Shown: positions 5,929 through 13,416 of the stretch, in pieces
Layout of the letters: each line of letters starts with the position of its first letter
Position numbering within the stretch: the stretch's first letter is position 1
Source: Gammaproteobacteria bacterium
GTDB lineage: Bacteria; Pseudomonadota; Gammaproteobacteria; Pseudomonadales; Pseudohongiellaceae
Length of the DNA: 36,954 bases
NCBI GenBank assembly: GCA_002684935.1
Contig: NYWC01000113.1
Coordinates: forward strand, 1 to 36,954
Reading direction: 5' to 3'
The notes under the pieces: model-generated
Database searches by the model: none
What the model saw: only the letters and a program-made list of their open reading frames with translations
Told to the model about the DNA's origin: nothing
Translations under genes and position numbers: made by a program

Positions 5929-5954
5929 GTGTAAAAGATGTGTTGACGAGGTGT
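5929..5954 (+). promoter_or_regulatory. Candidate operator: phased GTGT repeats at rightward early promoter
   Basis: GTGT occurs at 5929, 5940 and 5951, exactly 11 bases apart, bracketing the -35 hexamer of the promoter for the gene at 6017. The first copy is part of AGTGTAAAAG, matching the 5418 copy. Layout and flanks match the sites at 5436 and 8521. Confidence 0.45.
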
Positions 5955-5970
5955 AATATATAGGTATAAT
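5943..5970 (+). promoter_or_regulatory. Rightward early promoter
   Basis: TTGACG (5943-5948), 16 bases, then a perfect TATAAT (5965-5970). Transcription should start near 5977, giving a leader of about 40 bases that contains the hairpin 5980-5998 and the ribosome-binding cassette 6004-6019. It would drive the genes from 6017 through the helicase. Confidence 0.82.
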
Positions 5971-5979
5971 AGAATCATT

Positions 5980-5998
5980 GAGAGGCATGGTGCAGCTC
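5980..5998 (+). promoter_or_regulatory. 5' leader hairpin, copy 1
   Basis: GAG/CTC and GC/GC pairs around an ATGGT loop form a small imperfect hairpin at the very 5' end of the predicted early mRNA. The same 19-base element, with better pairing, is found at 8572-8590 at the same distance from its promoter. It may stabilise the transcript or be a protein-binding element. Confidence 0.4.
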
Positions 5999-6003
5999 AC
6001 AAA

Positions 6004-6019
6004 CGGAGAAAAACGAATG
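6004..6019 (+). promoter_or_regulatory. Shared ribosome-binding cassette (GGAGAAAAACGAATG type)
   Basis: The same sequence from Shine-Dalgarno to start codon is used four times: here, at 6282-6297, at 8596-8611 and, with two A's fewer, at 8961-8974. It fixes the starts of the genes at 6017, 6295, 8609 and 8972, overriding longer in-frame extensions upstream of 6017 and 8972. Confidence 0.8.
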
Positions 6020-6271
6020 ACAACTTATTATGTGATCGCTGAAAGGTACATCAACAGCAATACTGAAGAGCATGGATATGGTGATTACCCAGAGAGACGC
6101 TCTTACATTACTTTGCGAGTGCAAGCTGACACAAAACGCAAAGCGCAAAACAAAGCTAAGAAGATAGACCCAAGAATTTCTTTCAGTGGTATGTTTGGAA
6201 ACCAAATTTTAGAAACGCATGAAGTGCTTGAACGCACTTACATTGACCGCAATGGTTTAGAGATTAGTTAA
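6017..6271 (+). CDS. Hypothetical early protein (84 aa)
   Basis: The function is unknown. The start at 6017 is set by the GGAG cassette; an in-frame upstream ATG at 5978 would place the start inside the leader hairpin. The product begins MTTYYVIAERYI, is rich in charged residues, has a basic middle (TKRKAQNKAKKID, residues 39-51) and ends with a beta-like segment. No signal or membrane segment is seen. It is the first gene behind the strongest rightward early promoter, so it is likely made at once after infection, a typical place for host-takeover or regulatory proteins. Confidence 0.75.
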   Translation: MTTYYVIAERYINSNTEEHGYGDYPERRSYITLRVQADTKRKAQNKAKKIDPRISFSGMFGNQILETHEVLERTYIDRNGLEIS

Positions 6272-6294
6272 TTATAAAAACCGGAGAAAAACGA

Positions 6295-6618
6295 ATGTTA
6301 GATGTCTTTACAACTTCAACTTATGAAGAAATCCGAAGAGCTACAGTTGATGGTTACGTTGACTTTGATGTGTTTGATCGACAATTGTTTGAGGACATTC
6401 GGGATCAGCTCACTCACCCAGATAACTCAGACGCTGCTCACAACGTGATGTATGAGGCTTTCGATCTTTGCGCTGACGCTGGAGAAATCACCAATGCTCT
6501 TATGTCATTCATGAATAGCGGTTCGCTGGACAGCGCTCAGTTTGCTCGCAAGATAATGCAGGAAGCTGTTGATAAAATGACCCGTGACGAAATTCAGAAG
6601 ATCGCGGAGGCTCAATAA
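6295..6618 (+). CDS. Hypothetical acidic early protein (107 aa)
   Basis: I do not recognise it. It is an acidic, all-helical-looking protein with repeated Asp-rich stretches (DGYVDFDVFDRQLFED; DLCADAGE) and a charged C-terminal helix. It has the shared GGAGAAAAACGAATG start cassette 23 bases after the preceding gene and ends with a one-base overlap (TAATG) with the membrane protein gene. Acidic small early proteins in phages often mimic DNA or inhibit host enzymes, but nothing here proves that. Confidence 0.75.
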   Translation: MLDVFTTSTYEEIRRATVDGYVDFDVFDRQLFEDIRDQLTHPDNSDAAHNVMYEAFDLCADAGEITNALMSFMNSGSLDSAQFARKIMQEAVDKMTRDEIQKIAEAQ

Positions 6619-6851
6619 TGAAGATAGTAAAAGAAAGCCTGTACGCAGCGGCCACCACAATTCTGTTTATGTTTATGCTCATAATGCTGTTAAACGGAAT
6701 ATTCTCGACAGATCCCTATTACAGCGATGCTTGTGAAGGACGCAAAGCGTGGGAAGCGACAGGGCATGACTATGTGGGCATTCCGGCAGGATCTGAGCAT
6801 TGCGAGCCGTGGAAGCCAACTTATAGATGCGGTAGCGCCTGTGTCAATTGA
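6618..6851 (+). CDS. Small membrane protein with cysteine-containing tail (77 aa)
   Basis: An N-terminal membrane segment (about residues 9-29, rich in Leu, Met and Phe) is followed by a roughly 48-residue domain. That domain has four cysteines (DACEG, EHCEP, YRCGSAC), consistent with an exported, disulphide-bonded part. The function is unknown. The start overlaps the previous stop (TAATG). The 3' end overlaps the helicase frame, whose own start is ambiguous. It could be a superinfection or envelope-acting protein, by analogy only. Confidence 0.65.
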   Translation: MKIVKESLYAAATTILFMFMLIMLLNGIFSTDPYYSDACEGRKAWEATGHDYVGIPAGSEHCEPWKPTYRCGSACVN

Positions 6852-8382
6852 GCTAAGGCCACACCAGAAGACCGCAGTTGACGCACTCCGCGCCAGCTTG
6901 CGGTCAGGCCATAAGAGGCCAGTGCTAGCAGCGCCGTGCAGCATGGGCAAGACGCACATTGCGGCCTATATCTTGATGAACGCTGTGGAGAAGAACAAGC
7001 ACAACCCAGATTATCGGGCTGTGTTCTTTGTGGACAGGTTGAAGCTGTTGAGTCAAACCACAGATGTGTTCGACAGTCTGGGAGCCAGCTATAGCGTGAT
7101 GCAAGGTGATGATCCGCGCTATGATCCAAGTAAGCCTATTCAAATTGTCAGCATCCAGACGGCTCTGCGGCGTAAGAGTTTTGGTTTTGACATTGCGGTA
7201 GTAGACGAGTGCCATACGCTGTACAAAGGCGTGACAGAGCTTATGAGGCGCTTGAACGGCATACCGTGGATTGGCCTGTCCGCCACGCCGTATGCGAAAT
7301 CTATGTCTGCCGAAGGCTTGTACGATGACCTGATCGTCACTTGTACGCCGAGGGATTTAATAAGTGACGGATGGTTGACGAAAACAGAGTATTACGTCGG
7401 CAGGTCAGTTGACGCTTCTGGACTCAAGACAAAGGCGCTCAGCACTGGCGGCAGTGACTATGACCCGAAGGCTCTAGGCGAGAAGATGCTGGATGATGAC
7501 ACGCTGGCTGGCGATATCGTGCAGAATTACGTCAAGCACAGCAACGGCCTTACCAGACGCGCTTTGTGCTTTGCTCCGTCCATAGCCTACAGTAAGAGCC
7601 TAGTTGAGCGTTTCAACTCTGAGATCGGCTCTGAGATCGCCGTACACGTTGATGGCTATATGGACAGGGAGTTACAGAACTACATCTTTGAGGACTTTAA
7701 GCGCGGAGATTACAAGATTCTGGTCAATAGCAAGCTGACCAACACAGGCTTTGATGATACGGGCATTGAGATCATCATTGACGCCTACAAGACCAAGAGC
7801 CGCATTGCGTGGATTCAAAGAATCGGAAGGTGCTGGCGGATACATCCCGGCAAGGAGAAGGCTACGGTGCTTGATCACGCTGGCAATCTTCAGCATTTTA
7901 ACTCCTTCCCGGAGGACATCATCCCGCATGAGTTGGATTCAGGTGATCGCAGATTTGATGAGAAGAAGCAGACCAAGCAGGAGGAGCGAGAGCCAATAGT
8001 CCGACCTTGCCCAGTATGCCGTAGTGCGATGACAGGCAGGCGCTGCAAGGCTTGTGGACACGTTTTGCCTAGCGATGTGCCTGTGCTGAAGGACAATGGC
8101 GAGATGCTTGTGAAGGCTGAGAAAGCAGCTTCAAAACTGACCTCAGCAGCAGTCAGAAGAGAAAAGATGAGCAAAACGGGCAAGCAAGCGTGGTACAGCA
8201 CACTGCTCTTATATGCTAAGCAGAAAAATTATAAACACGGTTGGGCATATTGGAAATACAAAGAGTCTATGGACTGTTCTCCTTCTGGTTTGCGGCAGGT
8301 TGTTGCGAAGGAACCGCTGAAAGAGGCGCTAAAATGGATTCAGTCTGAGAACATCCGGTACTCTCATAGGCGTGACAAGTAG
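6841..8382 (+). CDS. DEAD/DEAH-type SF2 helicase with C-terminal zinc ribbon (513 aa)
   Basis: An ATP-dependent nucleic-acid translocase. Motif order for a start at 6841: Q-like ELRPHQ (residues 3-8), motif I SMGKT (about 33-38), motif II DECH (122-125), motif III SATP (147-150), motif VI QRIGR (326-330). A Cys4 zinc ribbon follows (CPVC...CKACG, about 390-410) and then a basic helical tail. The frame stays open upstream to ATGs at 6727 and 6766, but these lie inside the membrane-protein gene and lack good ribosome sites. GTG at 6841 starts right before the conserved domain. It is probably the replicative or recombination helicase. Confidence 0.88.
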   Translation: MSIELRPHQKTAVDALRASLRSGHKRPVLAAPCSMGKTHIAAYILMNAVEKNKHNPDYRAVFFVDRLKLLSQTTDVFDSLGASYSVMQGDDPRYDPSKPIQIVSIQTALRRKSFGFDIAVVDECHTLYKGVTELMRRLNGIPWIGLSATPYAKSMSAEGLYDDLIVTCTPRDLISDGWLTKTEYYVGRSVDASGLKTKALSTGGSDYDPKALGEKMLDDDTLAGDIVQNYVKHSNGLTRRALCFAPSIAYSKSLVERFNSEIGSEIAVHVDGYMDRELQNYIFEDFKRGDYKILVNSKLTNTGFDDTGIEIIIDAYKTKSRIAWIQRIGRCWRIHPGKEKATVLDHAGNLQHFNSFPEDIIPHELDSGDRRFDEKKQTKQEEREPIVRPCPVCRSAMTGRRCKACGHVLPSDVPVLKDNGEMLVKAEKAASKLTSAAVRREKMSKTGKQAWYSTLLLYAKQKNYKHGWAYWKYKESMDCSPSGLRQVVAKEPLKEALKWIQSENIRYSHRRDK

Positions 8383-8484
8383 CGTCAGCAGGCGGTGCGT
8401 TGGATTCTTCCCAAAAAACACCTGCAGTCAGAGCAAGCCTAATCGCCAATTCGTGGCAACTCCAGCTTGTGATCTGACCGACTG

Positions 8485-8503
8485 GCCCACGCTACGGGCT
8501 TTT
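8485..8503 (+). terminator. Weak terminator-like hairpin after helicase gene
   Basis: GCCC (8485-8488) pairs with GGGC (8496-8499) across a 7-base loop, followed by TTTT and an AT-rich stretch. The stem is short. It lies in the 226-base gap after the helicase, just before the next promoter, where a terminator would be expected. The rest of that gap holds no gene I can support. Confidence 0.4.
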
Positions 8504-8520
8504 CAATTATTTTGAAAAAA

Positions 8521-8545
8521 GTGTAGAAAAGTGTTGACTCTGTGT
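8521..8545 (+). promoter_or_regulatory. Candidate operator: phased GTGT repeats at second rightward promoter
   Basis: GTGT at 8521, 8531 and 8542 (spacing 10 and 11). The first repeat has the extended AGTGTA form and the second overlaps the -35 hexamer, as at 5929-5954. Confidence 0.45.
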
Positions 8546-8561
8546 GAGATACCAGTAGAAT
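8534..8561 (+). promoter_or_regulatory. Second rightward early promoter
   Basis: TTGACT (8534-8539), 16-base spacer, TAGAAT (8556-8561). Architecture, spacing and downstream leader copy those of the promoter at 5943-5970. It drives the gene at 8609, and readthrough of the terminator at 8927 would reach the primase-like and packaging genes. Confidence 0.75.
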
Positions 8562-8571
8562 GGGAACCATA

Positions 8572-8590
8572 GAGCGGCGCGGTGCTGCTC
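8572..8590 (+). promoter_or_regulatory. 5' leader hairpin, copy 2
   Basis: GAGCGGC pairs with GCTGCTC (one G-U) around a GCGGT loop. It starts 11 bases after the -10 and ends 5 bases before the ribosome-binding cassette, matching copy 1 at 5980-5998 in position and partly in sequence. Confidence 0.5.
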
Positions 8591-8608
8591 CTTTGAGGAG
8601 AAAAACGA

Positions 8609-8902
8609 ATGACTAATCCAGCAAACATCCAAACGGTACAGGCTAAACAACTTAAGAATGGCAAGTATGAATTCACTGCAATCCTCGAAGATGGCTCGCA
8701 GGAGATCATTAAAAAGGCTGGAGCTTTCAAGCCTGTCGTAAATGTCTACTCCGTGATAGTAAACGGAAATTCTTACAGAAATGTTGGTAAACACTGCACT
8801 TACAACAATAAAGCAGGTGGAAGACAACTTAAATACTGCGAAACCGCAGGTTATAGAATCTGTCACTCGCCCATCAAATCAATGGAAGTCGAGCTGATCT
8901 AA
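8609..8902 (+). CDS. Hypothetical early protein (97 aa)
   Basis: The function is unknown. It is a probably beta-rich, mildly basic protein; an N-terminal half of alternating strands (KQLKNGKYEFTAILEDGSQE) is followed by a segment with three cysteines (KHCTY, KYCET, RICHS) that might bind metal. It stands alone as a one-gene unit: its own promoter (8534), a duplicated leader hairpin, the GGAG cassette and a terminator at 8927. Such isolated, strongly controlled small genes are often regulators or anti-host factors; that is inference. Confidence 0.75.
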   Translation: MTNPANIQTVQAKQLKNGKYEFTAILEDGSQEIIKKAGAFKPVVNVYSVIVNGNSYRNVGKHCTYNNKAGGRQLKYCETAGYRICHSPIKSMEVELI

Positions 8903-8926
8903 TCAAAAACTCACAATTAAACCCAG

Positions 8927-8947
8927 ACCCGCTTAACTGCGGGTTTT
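8927..8947 (+). terminator. Intrinsic terminator after the 97-residue gene
   Basis: A perfect 6-bp GC-rich stem, ACCCGC (8927-8932) with GCGGGT (8939-8944), 6-base loop, then TTT. It sits 24 bases after the stop codon and 25 bases before the next start, so expression of the primase-like gene would need readthrough. Confidence 0.75.
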
Positions 8948-8971
8948 GTGCGTTATGAGAAGGAGAAACGA

Positions 8972-9406
8972 ATGTGGTATGACCAAGTATTAGACCGTCT
9001 GGACAAGGTAAGGCGGCGCGGAGAAGAGAGCTGGATAGCCTGTTGCCCGGTTCACGATGACAAGAATCCCAGCATGACCGTCAGCGTGAAGGACAGAAAG
9101 CTGCTGATGTATTGCTTTGCCTGCGGCGCTAAAGGTGATAGTGTGGTAGAATCCATAGGTCTAAATGCAAGTGCGCTGTTTGAAGACAGTAAAGAATTTG
9201 ACGCTGATCCGCATTATCTTCTGAAGAAAACACAGGAAGATGATGATTTTCTCATTGCGATATACCAAAGCGCAAAGAGATCAGGAGAGCGAATAAAATA
9301 CAAAGATCACAAAGCCTACATGGAGGCTATGGCCCGTAGGCATAATCGAACTGAGGCTGGCATAGCTCAGACAATTATCCCAGAGACACAACAAGAGTTT
9401 CTGTAA
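8972..9406 (+). CDS. CHC2 zinc-finger primase-like protein (144 aa)
   Basis: It carries the DnaG/CHC2 zinc-binding module: CCPVHDDKNPS (Cys25, His28) and YCFACGAKGD (Cys48, Cys51), which recognises template sequences for priming. The catalytic TOPRIM domain of full primases is absent; after about residue 65 only a charged helical tail remains. It may therefore guide host DnaG or act as a DNA-binding replication protein. The start is ATG 8972 with AAGGAG six bases away; a GTG at 8948 would fall next to the terminator. Its stop overlaps the next start (TAATG). Confidence 0.82.
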   Translation: MWYDQVLDRLDKVRRRGEESWIACCPVHDDKNPSMTVSVKDRKLLMYCFACGAKGDSVVESIGLNASALFEDSKEFDADPHYLLKKTQEDDDFLIAIYQSAKRSGERIKYKDHKAYMEAMARRHNRTEAGIAQTIIPETQQEFL

Positions 9407-9777
9407 TGGCCAGACCAGAGAAAGTATTTACCGATGATGAGGTAGCCGAGGTAGAAAGGCTTGCTCCATCATTAACCCAGCAGCAGCTCGCTGATTATTT
9501 CTGTATTAGCGTCAACACGTTAAAGGAAATCATGAAGCGGGATAGCAGAGTTTCTGATAGTTATAAGCGTGGCCTGACCAGAGCTGGCATCATTATGGTT
9601 GAGAAGCTCTATGACAAGGCTATGGAAGGTGATCATCCAAGCATGAAGCTCTGGCTGTCTCAAAGGATGGGATGGACCGAGAAGAGCCGTCAGGAGATAT
9701 CAGGCCCAGAGGGAAGGCCGATTGAGAAGGACTACCACGTTACCATTGAAGTGGTGAATCCGGGAGACCTAGACTGA
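9406..9777 (+). CDS. terS: Terminase small subunit-like DNA-binding protein (123 aa)
   Basis: It recognises phage DNA to begin packaging. The N-terminal third has a helix-turn-helix pattern (LTQQQLADYFCISVNTLKEIM, about residues 23-43). A KLYDKAMEGDHPSMKLWLSQRMGW block follows, which is typical of TerS proteins of environmental phages, then a short acidic tail. It lies immediately before the large subunit with a 4-base overlap (CTGA, see next gene). The length fits. The pac site is not identifiable by eye. Confidence 0.8.
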   Translation: MARPEKVFTDDEVAEVERLAPSLTQQQLADYFCISVNTLKEIMKRDSRVSDSYKRGLTRAGIIMVEKLYDKAMEGDHPSMKLWLSQRMGWTEKSRQEISGPEGRPIEKDYHVTIEVVNPGDLD

Positions 9778-11201
9778 ATCTGCAGATCGCTCCAAAGCTG
9801 TTACCAGTGCTTGAGGCTAAACAACGCTTCATTGTGGTCTACGGCGGTAGAGGCAGCGGCAAAAGCTATGGCCTAGCATCCCTGTGTCTCCTAAAGGCAC
9901 TGCGCGGCCAGAAGATCGGAGCCTTCCGAGAGTTTCAGAACTCTATTGATGACTCGGTACACAGCCTGCTGGCCTCGCAGATAGAGAGCTACGGGCTTGA
10001 GGACTTTGAGGTCCAGAACAATCAAATACTCTTCAACGGTGAACCTAGCTTTAAATTCAGAGGCTTGGCCCGCAACGTCGAGGCCGTTAAGTCGATGTTC
10101 GGCTTCAACCTTTTCTGGGTAGAGGAGGCTCAGACAATATCATTCGATAGCCTCAAGGCTCTCACTCCCACTCTCCGAGAGCAGGGCAGTCAGATATGGC
10201 TGTCGGGTAATCCACGGTCAAGCACTGATGCTTTCTCTGAGCGCTTTATCAAGCCATTCGAGAAGCAGCTTAACCGTGATGGCATATACGAAGACGATAT
10301 GCACCTAGTGATCCGAATGAACTACGAAGATAACCCGTGGTTTGTGAAGACTCCGCTAGAACAGGAGCGGATACATGATCGGCAGAATTTGCCCAGAGCT
10401 ATGTACGAGCACATCTGGGAGGGTAAGCACTTAGATACGGTGCAGGACAGTATCATAGAGCCCGATTGGTTTGATGCCGCGATAGACGCTCATAAGAAGC
10501 TTGGATGGAAGCCAGAGGGTGCTTTGCTTGCTTCGCATGACCCGTCGGATGAGGGCGGTGACAGCAAGGGTTACGCACTGCGCCACGGCAACGTCATTCT
10601 GGATGTGTGTGAAAACTTAACAGGTGATGCCAATGAGGGTATGGACTGGGCCTTGGACAAGGCAGTAGCAGCTCAGGCAGACCACTTCATCTGGGACTGT
10701 GACGGTCTTGGGATAAGCCTCAAGCGACAAGTAGATCAGGCGCTTGAAGGCAAGAAGATGGAGTATCACATGTTCAAGGGTTCCGAGTCGCCTTATGACC
10801 CAGAGATGCCATACACGTTAGGCGGAAGCCAGAGAGCAAAGACTAATAAAGAAACCTTCTTTAACAAACGTGCCCAAATGTGGTGGACTTTACGGGATAG
10901 GTTTGAGGCAACGTATCGGGCTGTGGTGAAGGGCCAGTACATCAATCCAGAAGAGCTGATTAGCCTGTCATCAGACATTGATAGCATTGAGCAGTTGCGC
11001 TCTGAGGTTTGCAGAATTCCGTTGAAGCGCTCAAACTCTGGTAAAATCCAGATACTGAGCAAGATAGAAATGGCGAAGAAGCCGTATTCAATACCTTCTC
11101 CGAATATGGGCGATGCTTTAATGATGTCGATGCACTCGCCAAAACTTAAAAATGTGAAACCTGTAGAGATAAATTTCTCAGGATGGAAGAATTATGGCTA
11201 G
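9774..11201 (+). CDS. terL: Terminase large subunit (475 aa), probable CTG start
   Basis: The ATP-driven packaging motor and nuclease. Walker A GGRGSGKS is at residues 24-31 and Walker B LFWVEEA at about 113-119; a SGNPRS coupling motif follows. Nuclease acidic residues sit at about 256 (SHDPSDE), about 308 (WDCDGLG) and near the C-terminus (GDALMM). A GTG at 9807 would cut the conserved N-terminus (NLQIAPKLLPVLEAKQRF) and has no ribosome site. CTG at 9774 restores it, overlaps the TerS stop (CTGA) and has GGGAG at 9762-9766 with 7-base spacing. No ATG is available in frame, so I prefer CTG. Confidence 0.92.
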   Translation: MNLQIAPKLLPVLEAKQRFIVVYGGRGSGKSYGLASLCLLKALRGQKIGAFREFQNSIDDSVHSLLASQIESYGLEDFEVQNNQILFNGEPSFKFRGLARNVEAVKSMFGFNLFWVEEAQTISFDSLKALTPTLREQGSQIWLSGNPRSSTDAFSERFIKPFEKQLNRDGIYEDDMHLVIRMNYEDNPWFVKTPLEQERIHDRQNLPRAMYEHIWEGKHLDTVQDSIIEPDWFDAAIDAHKKLGWKPEGALLASHDPSDEGGDSKGYALRHGNVILDVCENLTGDANEGMDWALDKAVAAQADHFIWDCDGLGISLKRQVDQALEGKKMEYHMFKGSESPYDPEMPYTLGGSQRAKTNKETFFNKRAQMWWTLRDRFEATYRAVVKGQYINPEELISLSSDIDSIEQLRSEVCRIPLKRSNSGKIQILSKIEMAKKPYSIPSPNMGDALMMSMHSPKLKNVKPVEINFSGWKNYG

Positions 11202-13416
11202 TTATGATGATGGCAAAGAGCTAGAGGATCGCGGTGCGACTGAGGACGATCTTGCCTACAAAGCAGATTACGAGGAGCATCAGGACGTTATCGAGCTGCT
11301 TGATAAGTGCCAGCAAGCAGACAAGGACAACCGTGAGCGCGTCAGAGAAGCTCATTTGTTCTTGGACAAGCGCGATGGTCAGTGGGAACCCTACTGGTGG
11401 AACTCTAACGAAGCCAAGCCGCGCTATACGTTCGATATGGTGAATCCCATAGTGGATCAGGTTGCCTCTGAGATAGAGCAATCCGACTACGACATCCGAG
11501 TATCTCCAGCTGGAGGTGATGCAACTAAAGACCTTGCCATTGCCTATGACGGCATCATCCGCAACATTGAGCAGATGTCTAACGCTAAGACGACCTACGC
11601 CCAGTGCGCTCGCAATATGGTGATCGGCGGGATGGATGGCTGGCGCGTGGTCCAGAAGTACGTTGATGATAATAGCTTCGACCAAGACCTAGCCATTGAG
11701 CATGTCGGTAACTTCGTGGACCGGGTGTGGTTCGATCCCGCAGCTGAGAATCAAGATAAGTCTGACAGTCGGTATGCGTTTGTGCTTCACGCAATGGCGA
11801 AGGATGAATACGAGGCCAGATTCCCTGAAGGCTCTGGTGAAAGCGTAGATGATGACCGAGAGGGCGAAGCATACTACGACAAGGCTGAGTGCATTGTGGT
11901 TGGTGAGTTTCTGTATCTTGAGTCAGAAGACCGCGAGCTGGTCATGATGTCCAACGGTCAGGTGCACGAGGTTAATGAGGACTTTGACAAGGTTGTAGAT
12001 GATCTAGCAGCCATTGGTGTGACAGAGGCAAAGCGCCGGACCCGCAAGAAGCACTATGTTTGTTCGAGGTTCTTTGATGCGAAGGACTTCCTTGAGGACA
12101 AGAAAGAGACCGTATTTTGCCGAATCCCAGTGGTCCCTGCTTACGCCAACTTCAAGATATTCGAGAATAAGACAATCTACTGGGGAGTAGTTGAGAAGCT
12201 GCTTGATCCGCAGCGGGTGATGAACTACAGCGTATCCCGTGAGATTGAGGAAGGTGCGCTTGCTCCGAGGGCCAAGTATTGGATGACAATGGCTCAGGCT
12301 TCAGGGCATGAGAAGCAGCTCCAAACTTTAAATACCAACGCTGATCCGGTTCAATTCTACAACGTAGACCCAGAGTCACCTGCCGTGCCACAGCAGCAGG
12401 GAGGAAGTCAGGTCAATCCCGGACTGGCGCGGATATCTGAGTCTATGCGAGCAATCATAGGTCAGACGGCTGGTATGTTCGCTGCGAATATGGGAGACAA
12501 TCCCGGTCTACAGTCTGGCGTTGCTATCAAGCAGTTGCAGGACCGTGGGACCAATAGCACGATGAAGTACAGTCGCGGCCTAGAGATTGCGGTAGCGGCT
12601 ACAGGAAGGCTCCTAAAGGATGCTATACCGATGGTCTACGACACAGAGCGTCAGGTCAGGATACTCCGAGAGGATGAGTCCTACGATATGGTGCCAATCA
12701 ATCAGAAGGTGATCGACAACGCCACAGGCGAGATTGTCACCGTCAATGATCTGCAGGTTGGAACCTATGACGTTACCTGTCGGGCTGGCCCTAGCTTCCG
12801 CAACCGTCAGCAGGAGACCATCGAAGCAATCACGACACTGGCTCAGACTGATCCGAGCCTGATGCAGATCGCGGGTGACCTTTTGTTGCAGAACATCTCC
12901 ACTCCGGCGGCGTCACAAATCGCAGAGCGCAAGCGGATACAGATGATCGCGCAAGGTCTCATTCCTCAATCTCAGATGACCGAGGAAGAGCTGCAAGAGA
13001 TGGCCGCTAAGATGCAGGCGCAAGGACAGCAGCAGGCTCCTGATCCGGCTATGGTGCTCGCACAGGCAGAGCAGATGAAGGCTCAGGCTGACATGATGAA
13101 GGCGCAGATAGATGCCCAGAAGGTGCAGAACGACACCTTGAGGATACAGCTGCAAGCCCAGAACGATCAAAACGAGCTGGTAGCCGAGCAAGCCAAGACG
13201 CAAGTTGATGTCTTCAACGCCCAAACCAATCGCATAAAGGCGCAGGTAGAGGCTGAGAAGGCTGGTGCTACGATAGACCACACCAACATAAAGGCGTTTG
13301 GTGACCAGCTAGACAACCAAGAGCAGATGACCGATATGATGGATGAGCAGGAGCGCAAGGCCCGGATGGCTATGATGTCCGACGTGGACCTAATGAGGAT
13401 TGCTAACAGTGGCTGA
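11194..13416 (+). CDS. Portal protein, P22-like (740 aa)
   Basis: It forms the dodecameric ring at the special vertex, through which DNA is packaged and ejected. Length and domain order match the P22 gp1 type (about 725 residues): an N-terminal core with GGMDGWRVVQKYV and FDPAAENQDKSDSRY, a central clip/stem region, and IIGQTAGMFAANMGD. A long Gln/Ala/Lys-rich coiled coil (about residues 610-715) corresponds to the barrel helices of P22 portal. The start overlaps the terminase stop (ATGGCTAG). The neighbours agree with this role. Confidence 0.92.
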   Translation: MASYDDGKELEDRGATEDDLAYKADYEEHQDVIELLDKCQQADKDNRERVREAHLFLDKRDGQWEPYWWNSNEAKPRYTFDMVNPIVDQVASEIEQSDYDIRVSPAGGDATKDLAIAYDGIIRNIEQMSNAKTTYAQCARNMVIGGMDGWRVVQKYVDDNSFDQDLAIEHVGNFVDRVWFDPAAENQDKSDSRYAFVLHAMAKDEYEARFPEGSGESVDDDREGEAYYDKAECIVVGEFLYLESEDRELVMMSNGQVHEVNEDFDKVVDDLAAIGVTEAKRRTRKKHYVCSRFFDAKDFLEDKKETVFCRIPVVPAYANFKIFENKTIYWGVVEKLLDPQRVMNYSVSREIEEGALAPRAKYWMTMAQASGHEKQLQTLNTNADPVQFYNVDPESPAVPQQQGGSQVNPGLARISESMRAIIGQTAGMFAANMGDNPGLQSGVAIKQLQDRGTNSTMKYSRGLEIAVAATGRLLKDAIPMVYDTERQVRILREDESYDMVPINQKVIDNATGEIVTVNDLQVGTYDVTCRAGPSFRNRQQETIEAITTLAQTDPSLMQIAGDLLLQNISTPAASQIAERKRIQMIAQGLIPQSQMTEEELQEMAAKMQAQGQQQAPDPAMVLAQAEQMKAQADMMKAQIDAQKVQNDTLRIQLQAQNDQNELVAEQAKTQVDVFNAQTNRIKAQVEAEKAGATIDHTNIKAFGDQLDNQEQMTDMMDEQERKARMAMMSDVDLMRIANSG

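Noticed and set aside
8383..8520. Possible tRNA or small gene after the helicase
   Set aside because: No cloverleaf with a TTCRA arm could be drawn and the frames are short with no ribosome site; only a weak terminator is supported.
11221..11685. 154-codon minus-strand frame inside the portal gene
   Set aside because: Opposite-strand shadow of a well-supported portal gene, with no ribosome site or promoter.
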